DNA of 45,847 bases from CAYSSG01 sp964433635 (GTDB lineage: Bacteria; Atribacterota; Phoenicimicrobiia; Phoenicimicrobiales; Stramentimicrobiaceae): assembly GCA_964433635.1 (NCBI GenBank), contig CAYSSG010000014.1, forward strand, positions 1 through 45,847. The letters are read 5' to 3'. The translations under genes were made by a program, and so were the position numbers. Every line of letters starts with the position of its first letter. The stretch's first letter is position 1. The notes beneath the pieces are model-generated. The model saw only the letters and a program-made list of their open reading frames with translations. It did no database searches and was not told the origin of the DNA. Below are positions 7,816-16,219 of this stretch, in pieces.

Positions 7816-8922
7816 TTATATGATTTTAGTTACCCTCACAAGCAGATAATAAATGATAAGCCCAGCTAAAAATCCAAAAAACATATTGCTAACCAAAGCA
7901 ACAATAATCGTCACCGCCATAGGAATCATCTCTTTGCCTGGCTTAACATCCTTAACAAACTTAGTAAGCTCAATTCCTATCATAAACATCATTGCTCCGA
8001 TAATAGCCCTGGGGAAGACCGCAAACAAGCTGGCAATAGAAGCTGAAAGGAATAATCCCATGGCAATTTCTATCAATCCTTCTAAAATATTGGTTCCCCC
8101 GGTTCGTGCCCCGAAAAAATATTGTCCGGCTAATCCACCGGCTCCATGACAGGTAGGCATACCTCCTAAAAAAGGCAGAATGACATTCATGATTCCCTGA
8201 TTCCAGGCTAGCTGTCTTGCCGTCACATTTCTCTCTGGCCAGTAGGTTTTGATCAGAGAAGAAGTAGAAATGGTAGCATTGGTTGCAGTCAGTGGTACCT
8301 GGGCAAAACCGGCTAATAGCAGGGTCTGCCATACTTCCCTTAAAGAGAATCCGGTCAAGGTGGGTAAAATGAACATTGGTGAACTTATCTGAACAAACTG
8401 TCCTTTGGATAACATAATTACTATACCGATAACCATCAGAACGATAGCGGCTGGGGCATAGCGGTTCTGTCGCAATAGCAATACAATAATAATTGAAACA
8501 AACCCAATCATCCACCAGGTGGAAATCATCTTGTAGGCTTCCACAGCCAGTAATATTCCCAGGGTAACCTGTATACCCCGAATAACTGAATTGGGAGTTA
8601 CCCTGGCAATCCAGTCAATGATACCGGTAGCTGCCAGAATAATCCAGATGATTCCCATTGCGAATCCAGAGGCATACACCATGGAGGGAGTCCAATGCTG
8701 TGATATTGCCACAATAGCGATGATTTTCATGGGCTCGATAGGCATGGGAAGACGATAAACTAGACCGGTAATGATATTGGTGATACCCATCATAACCAGA
8801 AATCCGGCCGGGTTCAGACCACAGGCTACAATATAGCCGATGGCCAGGGGGAAAAGGGTGCCGAAATCTCCCATAGAACCGGCCAGCTCTCTTAAGTTGA
8901 ATTCAAAGGATCTGATTTTCAT
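7816..8922 (-). CDS. MOT1-family molybdate (or sulfate) transporter
   Basis: 368 residues with about ten helices. The two signatures of the MOT1 branch of SulP-like transporters are present: SMGDFGTLFPLAIG with PMPIEPMKIIA in the first half, and GGMPTCHGAGGLAGQYFFGARTGG in the second half. Characterised MOT1 proteins take up molybdate with high affinity; tungstate is a likely alternative substrate in an anaerobe, which would fit the maturase-like gene at 345-1628, although that link is inference. It converges with DUF2703 with only 12 bases between the stops. It follows the small membrane protein gene at 8979 by 56 bases. Confidence 0.88.
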   Translation of the reverse strand: MKIRSFEFNLRELAGSMGDFGTLFPLAIGYIVACGLNPAGFLVMMGITNIITGLVYRLPMPIEPMKIIAIVAISQHWTPSMVYASGFAMGIIWIILAATGIIDWIARVTPNSVIRGIQVTLGILLAVEAYKMISTWWMIGFVSIIIVLLLRQNRYAPAAIVLMVIGIVIMLSKGQFVQISSPMFILPTLTGFSLREVWQTLLLAGFAQVPLTATNATISTSSLIKTYWPERNVTARQLAWNQGIMNVILPFLGGMPTCHGAGGLAGQYFFGARTGGTNILEGLIEIAMGLFLSASIASLFAVFPRAIIGAMMFMIGIELTKFVKDVKPGKEMIPMAVTIIVALVSNMFFGFLAGLIIYYLLVRVTKII

Positions 8923-8978
8923 AGACGACCCACTCTTTCGTTAATAGCTAGTCCTACACAAAAGAAAAATACCTGTGA

Positions 8979-9377
8979 TTAAGGCTTTAAAGCCAATCCA
9001 TAAAGGAAGCCCAATATAAGCATTTCAGCTAATCCAGTCATCAAGGTATAGAATATTGTTCCAATAGGAATCATGAACATCATCCATCCTGTAATAGCTG
9101 ACATCGCTACACGAAAGAACCACACTAATAAAGCAAAGCTTATTCCTTTCGCTAGACCGGTATCACCTGGTAAGCCTGGATAGAGAATCAGAAATATGCC
9201 AGCCATTACAAATCCATAGATCATATCTATCACTATTCCTGCTGGGATATTGATGGTGGTTCTGGCGATTGGCTGATAGACTTTAAAGAGTCCTCTGGCA
9301 AGAGAGTTGGCGTTAATCAAACCGTCCATGACACCAAAAAGAATTCCACTGATGATGCTTATGATGATATACCTCAT
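8979..9377 (-). CDS. Small four-helix membrane protein, unknown function
   Basis: 132 residues, nearly all hydrophobic, with four predicted helices and short loops (SLARGLFKVYQPIARTTI and YPGLPGDTGLAKG). No catalytic motif or cysteine is visible. The start has a strong AAAGGAGG eight bases before ATG 9377. It precedes the MOT1-type transporter by 56 bases in the same direction, so an accessory role in transport is possible but unproven. I do not recognise a named family. Confidence 0.75.
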   Translation of the reverse strand: MRYIIISIISGILFGVMDGLINANSLARGLFKVYQPIARTTINIPAGIVIDMIYGFVMAGIFLILYPGLPGDTGLAKGISFALLVWFFRVAMSAITGWMMFMIPIGTIFYTLMTGLAEMLILGFLYGLALKP

Positions 9378-9540
9378 GATTTCTGCCTCCTTTATTTTAT
9401 TACCCTTCTATCATAGAAAGAAACTTACTTAAAGAGTAAGATCTATCTAAATTTTCTTTACAGGGTGGTTTATTTTTCTTTCTATTATAACTAATCTATA
9501 ACAGAATTAAAAAAACTTTTTTCGCTGGTAAATTCCTATA

Positions 9541-9613
9541 AAGAAAGCCCCTCAGCAGGTTGCTGAAGGGCTGTGATTCGCTGGCTTCTCCTTGTTGGAC
9601 AGCTTCAGAACTT
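9541..9613 (-). repeat. Dispersed terminator repeat, copy 1
   Basis: On the minus strand the hairpin AGCCCTTCAGCA / TGCTGAGGGGCT (9546-9572, one G-U pair) is followed by a short U-rich tail. Upstream of it are the conserved blocks GTCCAACAAGGAG and GCCAGCGAATC, and a distal AAGTTCT. It lies about 30 bases after the stop of the caspase-like lipoprotein gene and should end that transcript. Six related copies occur in this window. Confidence 0.85.
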
Positions 9614-9639
9614 TCATTTAAATCCTGTCAATAGATACC

Positions 9640-11130
9640 TTAATAAAGCGGGTACTCATAAGAACAGTAATGGGAAGGAGTGGACCATCCGATAATACTG
9701 GTTAAATCTAAATTATCTGTTAATCCCAAACTTGGTTGAACCCCTACAGCACCGAACCCTCCCTGACAGATCAGCATCGAAGTTACCGGAACATCATTAT
9801 TACTGGCCCAGGTCTGTATTGTCTTTATTTTATCTGAATCCTGGGCAATTTCAAACATAGCCTCAATAAGAGAACTGGTCCATTCGCTGCCTACATCGGA
9901 AGGATTAATATCATCTGCACTTCCATACTCATCATAATCAGGCCAAGCACCCTCATCCGATGCACAGGCGGTTTCCACTGCACAGACATTAGACAAGGTG
10001 CTTAAATCATCAATAAAGCTTCCGCTGTGACAGGAGCCCAGGATGAAATTAAAGATGATAGCCGGGTATTCTGCCATCTTATTACGGAATTCGCTGGCAT
10101 AGAAACGTTGACCTCCCAGACGGACGGTGTTGACATTTCCGTGGGCAATAATAAAAACGGTAATTATGCTCCTATCCTCTTCTGCCATGGTATCAATCGT
10201 GTCCAATACCTGGGTCGCTTGGCTTTGTACCAGGCCTTCCACCCGGGAGGAGGAATTCTTGTAGGCATTGAAGAAGTTGATGGCATTCAGATAGGTATCC
10301 ACAGAACAACCATACAGATTTTCATCAGGCATCAATCCCTGAACCACAATAAAGCCTTCTCTTGGTTGGAGATATATCGGTTCAAAAATATAGTCGGGAA
10401 TGGTTCCAATCGGCTTTTTGAAAGTAATATTACTGGCAATCACATCCTCTTCGTCAGGAATATCCTTGGCAAAGATATCAGGGATTTTATTGTTAATTTT
10501 CGGCCACCACTGGGCATCATATTCCTCATGATTGCCTTCCTCATCCACCAGGATGTACTTGACCGGATGGGCATAAAAAGATCCGGGAGCCAAATCCAGG
10601 TAAAAGAAGTACCTCTCATCCTGCAGGGTAATGTTTGCATTTGCTTTCATCGGTAGATCAGAATCTTCTTCAATGAAGGTTCCAGGGGGAAGAGGTAAAA
10701 CTTCTAAGAGAAGACACCTATAATAATCTCCTGACTGCACCTCAGGAATATCTGGCAGAATGTCTTCCTTCACCGCATCAATGACCTTCTTTAAGACGGA
10801 AGAGACAGTCACAGTCACATTAGCTGTGATACTGCCGGCAGCGTTCGTGGCAGTCAGCGTATAAGTCGTCGTCTCAGTGGGAGAGACAGAGACAGAACCG
10901 GAAGGCGCTGTTACAGTGCCAACACCCTGGTTGATGGAAACCGTGGTGGCATTGGTGATCCAGTTTAGGGTAACGCTGTCTCCCTCATCGATGGTGACAG
11001 GATCAGCAGAAAAGGAACTGATAATGGGACTGCTAGGGGTAACTCCATTACACGCGGATACGATAGTAAACAGCAAAATAATCAGAAGAACTTTAAAATA
11101 TAATCTATCAATTTTAATGATTCCTTTCAT
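9640..11130 (-). CDS. Lipoprotein with Ig-like domain and caspase-like (C13/C14-type) peptidase domain
   Basis: 496 residues. A signal peptide ends in the lipobox VSAC, giving a lipidated Cys27. Residues 36-112 form one bacterial Ig-like domain (SADPVTIDEGDSVTLNW ... TTTYTLTATNAAGSITANVTVTV). After a divergent middle part, residues 320-440 show a caspase-hemoglobinase fold: ITVFIIAHGN with candidate catalytic His330, then IIFNFILGSCHSGSF with candidate nucleophile Cys367, and VETACASDEGAW where the next core strand ends. The dyad spacing fits clan CD cysteine peptidases such as gingipain, legumain or metacaspase. The protein should sit outside the cytoplasmic membrane. Substrate, activation and exact family are unknown. 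ATG 11130 has AAGGAGG nine bases upstream. Confidence 0.8.
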   Translation of the reverse strand: MKGIIKIDRLYFKVLLIILLFTIVSACNGVTPSSPIISSFSADPVTIDEGDSVTLNWITNATTVSINQGVGTVTAPSGSVSVSPTETTTYTLTATNAAGSITANVTVTVSSVLKKVIDAVKEDILPDIPEVQSGDYYRCLLLEVLPLPPGTFIEEDSDLPMKANANITLQDERYFFYLDLAPGSFYAHPVKYILVDEEGNHEEYDAQWWPKINNKIPDIFAKDIPDEEDVIASNITFKKPIGTIPDYIFEPIYLQPREGFIVVQGLMPDENLYGCSVDTYLNAINFFNAYKNSSSRVEGLVQSQATQVLDTIDTMAEEDRSIITVFIIAHGNVNTVRLGGQRFYASEFRNKMAEYPAIIFNFILGSCHSGSFIDDLSTLSNVCAVETACASDEGAWPDYDEYGSADDINPSDVGSEWTSSLIEAMFEIAQDSDKIKTIQTWASNNDVPVTSMLICQGGFGAVGVQPSLGLTDNLDLTSIIGWSTPSHYCSYEYPLY

Positions 11131-11259
11131 CTGAATAAACCTCCTTCTTCTTTCAGATTAGGAATGGATGGAAATTGGTAATCATCACCTCCTTGGTAAG
11201 ATCATTCCATTTTATTATCAGGACTAAAAATGATAGAATTTGATGTATATATTTTTATT

Positions 11260-11288
11260 ATTTTACAACTGATTTAATGAATTGACAA
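11260..11288 (-). promoter_or_regulatory. Sigma-70 type promoter for the caspase-like lipoprotein gene
   Basis: Minus-strand TTGTCA (11288-11283), 17-base spacer, TAAAAT (11265-11260). The leader to the ATG at 11130 would be about 120 bases. Confidence 0.5.
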
Positions 11289-11353
11289 TGTTTACTGAAT
11301 TCATGACATGTATTTCTGAAATTAAACCTATTTAGAAATGTACCTGAGAAAAA

Positions 11354-12286
11354 TTATTTCTTTTTACCATAGACGTAGATAACATCAAGCGTTAATTTAT
11401 TTATATCGTGTTCCTGAAAATAGTTTCTTATTCTATTTAGAATTGCGGGAAGTTGCTTATCAGGAATCGATGCAGCCCAGAAATTACCTGTTGAAGAGGT
11501 CACAAAATCAATCAATTCCGAACCACTTTTGTAACGATCTTCCCAAATAGATTGTTCCACAATTATTTCAGTTAGATCTGCATCCTGACAAAATTTAACC
11601 ATTTGTTTGCACCCCCGAGGCCAGTATATAAACTTATGTCCAAGAACAGATCGTTTTGGAAGAAGATCAATTACTGGTATCGTAAACTCCAGATAGTGCT
11701 TCGGACCATGGGTAGACATGGCGATCACCCCTCCCGGCTTTGCTACCCTGACCATTTCTTGAAGCATTTTATCCTGATTTGGTACCAGACCAAATACCAT
11801 ACTGGATACAACTGCATCAAAAGAATTGTCTTTAAAGGGTAGGTTTTCAGCATCCGCTATCTTTGCTTCTATTAAATCCGGATCATAGCCTAGAGATAAT
11901 ATTTTATCTTTTAAGGTTTTCAGCATATTCTCTGAAATATCTACACACATCACTTTTTTGGCGCCATTTGTCAGGAGCTTCAGCGTTAATATCCCGGAGC
12001 CACAACCTACATCCAAAATATCCTTGCCTCTTATATTATTATGAATATCTTCCATTAGCTTCCTGGCAATTTTATGATAATGATCCTGGGCATATGTATC
12101 GTAGTATTTGACATCTTCTGTTCTTTTGCCATCATAGGCTTCCTTCATGGACTGTTTCATAGCCCCGGTTCTCTTTATATCTCCATTAAACCATGCGATG
12201 ATGTTGCTAACATTCAAAACTAACTTTTTCAGTGGCGGCAGTTCCCCCGTATAAAAAACATCAGGCATATGGCTGCTTCTTTTCAT
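11354..12286 (-). CDS. Class I SAM-dependent methyltransferase
   Basis: 310 residues. The Rossmann methyltransferase motifs are clear: motif I ILDVGCGSGILTLKLL, motif II VMCVDISENML, motif III IADAENLPFKDNSFDAVVSSMVF, and the post-motif MVRVAKPGGVIAMSTHG. The N-terminal 70 residues (YDGKRTEDVKYYDTYAQDHYHKIA) resemble those of UbiE/MenG-like small-molecule methyltransferases. The acceptor is unknown. AAAGGAT lies upstream of ATG 12286. It is not clearly cotranscribed with its neighbours; 447 bases separate it from the next gene upstream. Confidence 0.88.
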   Translation of the reverse strand: MKRSSHMPDVFYTGELPPLKKLVLNVSNIIAWFNGDIKRTGAMKQSMKEAYDGKRTEDVKYYDTYAQDHYHKIARKLMEDIHNNIRGKDILDVGCGSGILTLKLLTNGAKKVMCVDISENMLKTLKDKILSLGYDPDLIEAKIADAENLPFKDNSFDAVVSSMVFGLVPNQDKMLQEMVRVAKPGGVIAMSTHGPKHYLEFTIPVIDLLPKRSVLGHKFIYWPRGCKQMVKFCQDADLTEIIVEQSIWEDRYKSGSELIDFVTSSTGNFWAASIPDKQLPAILNRIRNYFQEHDINKLTLDVIYVYGKKK

Positions 12287-12734
12287 TATTCTTATCCTTT
12301 TGTTTCATAGAAAAACTTTTATTAATTGAATTGATTCTTGATTATGTATTTCAATCAAGTGAACTTTATTATAAAGATTAGAAACTGATATCTGTAAGGG
12401 GTTACAACTTCTTAGAAGCATACCTTTCGGTTTGTGTTGGGAATAAATATCAAGAGTGAAGTTTTATAAGTGCAATTTTTCTTAATTTTACGCCTCTTTT
12501 GATTAATTGACAATTACATTCCGATTGGTCTATTGATATTAAAAGAAATCAGTTATTTTTGTGCTTAAAACATGATATTGGTAGGGTAAAAAGTTGTGTA
12601 AGAAAAATACAGCCCCTCAGCAAAGATGCTGAAGGGCTGTGACTGCTGGCTCCTCGAAAGAAAAGTTGTTGACAACAGATCAAAGTAGAAAGACGTCTTA
12701 ATGCTGAAGGATCGGAATGGATTTGATTAAAGAA
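12287..12734. other. Intergenic stretch, AT-rich, with terminator repeat at its far end
   Basis: No supportable gene on either strand. It holds the upstream region of the methyltransferase gene and the second copy of the dispersed terminator repeat. I see no clear sigma-70 promoter here. Confidence 0.6.
12602..12656 (-). repeat. Dispersed terminator repeat, copy 2
   Basis: The minus strand forms ACAGCCCTTCAGCA / TGCTGAGGGGCTGT (12640-12609) followed by ATTTTTCTT, a full intrinsic terminator about 95 bases after the stop of the gene at 12735. About 50 bases are identical to copy 3 at 20431. Confidence 0.9.
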
Positions 12735-13460
12735 CTATTCAATTAGGGGTTTATATTGATACTTGATTTCAGATTTATAAGCTGCAAACAGGGATTGTTT
12801 CTGAATATTCCTCTCCCTCAAAATCATAGACCAATCAAGGCCTCTCTCCCTTTCTCGCAATAATATTTCAAAACGTATCCCAAGTCGGGAACTTAGATTT
12901 ACCGCTAAAATAATATCGTCGAGAGAGAATCCTCTTTTTATATAATGGTTCAATCTATCTGCTTCAACATTAAAATATTTACTTACAAAATTAGTAAAGA
13001 CATAATTTTCTTGTTGCAATTTCTTTTTTAGCCCTAATTTTTTTCCTTTTCCACTAGTTAAGGCTGTTTGCATACCATGCGCATTAGGTGTTAATCCCAG
13101 TTTAGTTGCAACCTTACTCCAATCCCCTTCTCTTTTTTGTAATTCTAAAACGGTATTAAGCGGTCTTTGGGCATCAGCAGAAAAAAACAGAGCAGAAATA
13201 ATATCTTCGGAAGTAAAACCTCTCAAACAGTAATCGAAAATTAATTTAGTATCTATCCTAAAAAATTCGCCCGCAAGTTCCAGTTTCAGTCTATTAAGAT
13301 GCAATCCCTCTTCTTCCGGGGAAAGATGGCGAACAATTCTTAAGTTTATGGCACAAATAGCACTGCCGGTATTCAAAGTAAATACCAGTCCGATTAATAA
13401 AATATAAATTAATACCTTGTTCTTCCATAGAATTTGTTTTATTTCTGTTTTTTTTTCCAT
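12735..13460 (-). CDS. Secreted protein with a duplicated 58-residue unit, unknown function
   Basis: 241 residues from ATG 13460, chosen because GGGGAGGG lies eight bases upstream; an upstream ATG at 13478 overlaps that site. A signal peptide covers about residues 14-37. The mature part contains the same unit twice, about residues 66-123 and 162-219: a phenylalanine-led start, Y-x2-RGF-x3-DII-x-A, then a Leu/Glu-rich helix ending in R-E-x-G-D-W-S. The units are joined by a Lys-rich helix (GKGKKLGLKKKL). It seems all-helical. I do not recognise the family. It is the most downstream gene of the envelope block, 205 bases after the TPR gene. Confidence 0.8.
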   Translation of the reverse strand: MEKKTEIKQILWKNKVLIYILLIGLVFTLNTGSAICAINLRIVRHLSPEEEGLHLNRLKLELAGEFFRIDTKLIFDYCLRGFTSEDIISALFFSADAQRPLNTVLELQKREGDWSKVATKLGLTPNAHGMQTALTSGKGKKLGLKKKLQQENYVFTNFVSKYFNVEADRLNHYIKRGFSLDDIILAVNLSSRLGIRFEILLRERERGLDWSMILRERNIQKQSLFAAYKSEIKYQYKPLIE

Positions 13461-13664
13461 TCTATTTTCCCTCCCCATATCTTCATAGTTCTATCTTGTG
13501 TAACCACATCTTGAAGATAATATACCTTACTTGCTTTTCACTTAACGGGAATTGTTTCCTTATATCTCCCTTCCTTATCCTGTTATTATTTCAAGAATTT
13601 AAATGATATTATAAGATTCATTATAAGAATCTATTTTTTCAATATTTGAATTTTGGACAGTTTA

Positions 13665-14561
13665 TTACAAATATTTCTCTGCCTGTTTTTGCCAATAGGC
13701 TGCTTTGTCATTACCCGGATCCATATGCAGTACCTGCCACCAGTAATCTGCTGCCTGCCGATAATTCCCCAGCTCATAGTAAATTCTTCCCAGCCAGTAA
13801 TAGGCATCAGTAAATCTGCTATTATAGCTGATAGCCTGTTGATACTCTGAAAGGGCTTGCTGGTACGATCCCTGTTTATAGAAATTGTATCCTGCCTCAT
13901 AATACTCATAGGCTTGTTTGCCGTATTTTATGGCTTCTTCTGTCTTGTCCAGAAAATACGCACCTTCTTTGTAATTTGAATCAATGCTTACTACCTGTTT
14001 ACATGCATCATAAGCATTTTCCAAATTGCCTTTTTCATAATACACTCTTCCTAGCCAGTAATGAGTTTCAATCATTTCTGGATGAATCCGTGCCGCCTCC
14101 TGTAAATAATCAACTGCAAAGTCTATTTCATCCTTTTGATAAGCTGCATAACCTAAGCGGAAATGCGCATAGGCATAATTCCTTATTATTTCCGTAGTTA
14201 GTGCTTGTTGGTTTTGAACCAGCTGGACATATTTTTCCCACTGTCTAGCCTCACGGTAATACCAATTAGTGGATTGATAAATCTTGGCTAACTGATAGTG
14301 GGCTTCTGTATAATCAGGATCAATTTGAACAGCCATCTCTCCATAGTGTATTGCCTCGGTCCATAGCTTTTTACTGGGGTAGTTTATCCCTCCATATGTT
14401 TCAAGCGCCTCATTCATTCTTTTCTCAGCCATCTCGGTATAATAAGCAGCTTCCAGAGGAGTGCCGCCTTGAGCAGATGAAACATCAAAGGTCAATAATA
14501 GCAGAACCCAACAGGTAACCATTAATGTTGTAAAGATTTTTTTTAATTTTATTCTTTTCAT
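13665..14561 (-). CDS. Secreted TPR-repeat protein
   Basis: 298 residues. A signal peptide (residues 1-31, ending DVSSAQG) is followed by at least five tetratricopeptide repeats, seen as repeated A-x2-Y-x-L-A-x2-Y or YYWLGRIYYELGNYRQAADYW patterns around residues 60-95, 130-170, 165-205, 220-255 and 255-290. It should act outside the cytoplasmic membrane as a protein-binding scaffold. It lies 57 bases downstream of the PEGA gene in the same direction and probably belongs to the same transcript. No enzyme motif is present. Confidence 0.88.
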   Translation of the reverse strand: MKRIKLKKIFTTLMVTCWVLLLLTFDVSSAQGGTPLEAAYYTEMAEKRMNEALETYGGINYPSKKLWTEAIHYGEMAVQIDPDYTEAHYQLAKIYQSTNWYYREARQWEKYVQLVQNQQALTTEIIRNYAYAHFRLGYAAYQKDEIDFAVDYLQEAARIHPEMIETHYWLGRVYYEKGNLENAYDACKQVVSIDSNYKEGAYFLDKTEEAIKYGKQAYEYYEAGYNFYKQGSYQQALSEYQQAISYNSRFTDAYYWLGRIYYELGNYRQAADYWWQVLHMDPGNDKAAYWQKQAEKYL

Positions 14562-14618
14562 CTTTTATCTACCTTCTATAATTTTCTAATGAACCTTGTT
14601 ATATGCATTTCAACAATA

Positions 14619-16136
14619 TCAATATTCCTCTTCAATTTGAGCTAAATCGGAAAAGATGGAAGTCGTTTCACCGGGATAGACCCACGTTTCCTCAAGCCAG
14701 GTATGATATCCGTCTTTGACAATTGTGATCTCATAGAAGCCTTCTTTTAAATTGTTAATCATCTTAACCTGGTTAGCAGAAGAATTTGCCTTGTATATCC
14801 CGTTAATAAATATTTTGGCATTGTTTTCATTGCAGTACACAGCAATTGAACCTTCCTGATATTCTGGCTGCATCTTCACGTCTGCTCGGTAAGTTCGATC
14901 AGGGTAGATTCTTACCGTATCAAAATAATCCAGGTATCCCTCTTTGGTAATCCGCAGTTCATAACTGCCCTCCTCAATATTTTCGATTATGACAGGTTTG
15001 TTGGAAGAGGCATTTCTAAGGTAATCCCCATCCAGGTAGATTCTGCCATTATCCACATTACAGGTAATCTCTAAACTACCGGTTTTTTTTACCTTCTCTA
15101 ATTCCACTATCTGTTGGATGCTCTGATTGGGTTTCACATCCACATTTACCGACCAGTCAAAATATCCTTCCAAGGTAACCCGGATATTATGAGAACCTTC
15201 CGTAACCTGTTCTAGATAAAAGTTTTCATTCTTTTCAGTCAATCCCTTGTATTGCTCATCTAGATAAATCCTGGCATCCTCCCTGTTGCTATGGATAGCA
15301 ATGGATCCATATTGTACCAGTCTTTGTAAATCTGCATTTATAAAGGTAGTTTGATCAGGATTAATCTGGATTATCTTACTCCAGGTTTGATAGCCCGGCT
15401 GTTCTACCCGGATTATATGTTCTCCAATCTGCATTCCATCCATAACCAGTGGTGTTCTACCAAAATAACGGTCATCTAGAAAGACTTCGGCGATTCCCGG
15501 AGATGAATTAACTCTCAGTTGTCCGGTTCTCCTTCTCTCCACAACCTGATAATGTAAAGTCTCACTGCTAACCCATTTAGATGCAGGCAATCCTGTTAGA
15601 ATCCCTTTCATACGTTGGGTAAACCTGTCAATTCCTTCTTCCATCTTGGGAAATTCCTCCTTTTCCAGTCTTTTCTGTAGATCCCGGCTAACCAATGTTG
15701 GTTCAGTTGTCGCAAATCCCTGAACATACTCAATGCCCAGAGGTGTTTCCGGTTCAATCATGCCATTGATATGGAACTCACGGTTAGCCTGTACGTATTG
15801 GTCTTTTTGATGTTCGTTCGGAAATAACAATCGCATATCTCCTCTGGTATCATAGCCAAAAATTGTCACATAGGCATTTTTAGTAGTTTTGAAATATATC
15901 CGAATCCTTTAACCTTGTGTATAGGTACCCCCTATTCCCTTATCTAATCTCAAAGATAAAGCAAAATCAGGTAGGGGATTAATAATCTGAACACTCTTTT
16001 TAAAATTTTCTGGCTGTTGCGCCATAGCCACAGATGAGATCCCCACCAATAGAATAATGAGAAGCAAAAAGCAGTAAATACAAGGTAAAGATTTGAAAGA
16101 AATTAATTTATGATTTTTTCTATCTAATATTTTCAT
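14619..16136 (-). pseudogene. DUF4384-PEGA surface protein gene interrupted by one in-frame TAA
   Basis: The minus strand reads in one frame from ATG 16136 to 14619 with a single stop (TAA) at 15911-15909. The first 75 codons give a signal peptide (VAMAQQ) and the start of a DUF4384 domain (FALSLRLDKGIGGTYTQG). After the stop the same frame goes on RIRIYFKTTKNAYVTIFGYDTRG then LLFPNEHQKDQY, the rest of that domain. Four PEGA domains follow, from about residues 205, 275, 345 and 420, each with a GYxxW/GYLDY-type turn. The downstream part could only start at GTG 15869, which has no ribosome binding site. A single-base change (for example from GAA) would explain it. Intact length would be 505 residues. 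It may be a sequencing error or a true loss. Confidence 0.85.
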
Positions 16137-16219
16137 AATCTCTCTCCATTTTATTCATTCGTTAGTTTTTATGGTATTTTCCTTACAGATGACCTTAGAA
16201 TTTATTATGTATCCGGTGT

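Noticed and set aside
10027..10656. Plus-strand open frame of 209 codons inside the caspase-like gene
   Set aside because: It mirrors the coding strand's codon bias, has no domain pattern, and the minus-strand gene is certain.
15909..15911. TAA read as a recoded sense codon or programmed readthrough
   Set aside because: Other genes in the window use TAA as a normal stop, and no readthrough context is seen; a point mutation is simpler.
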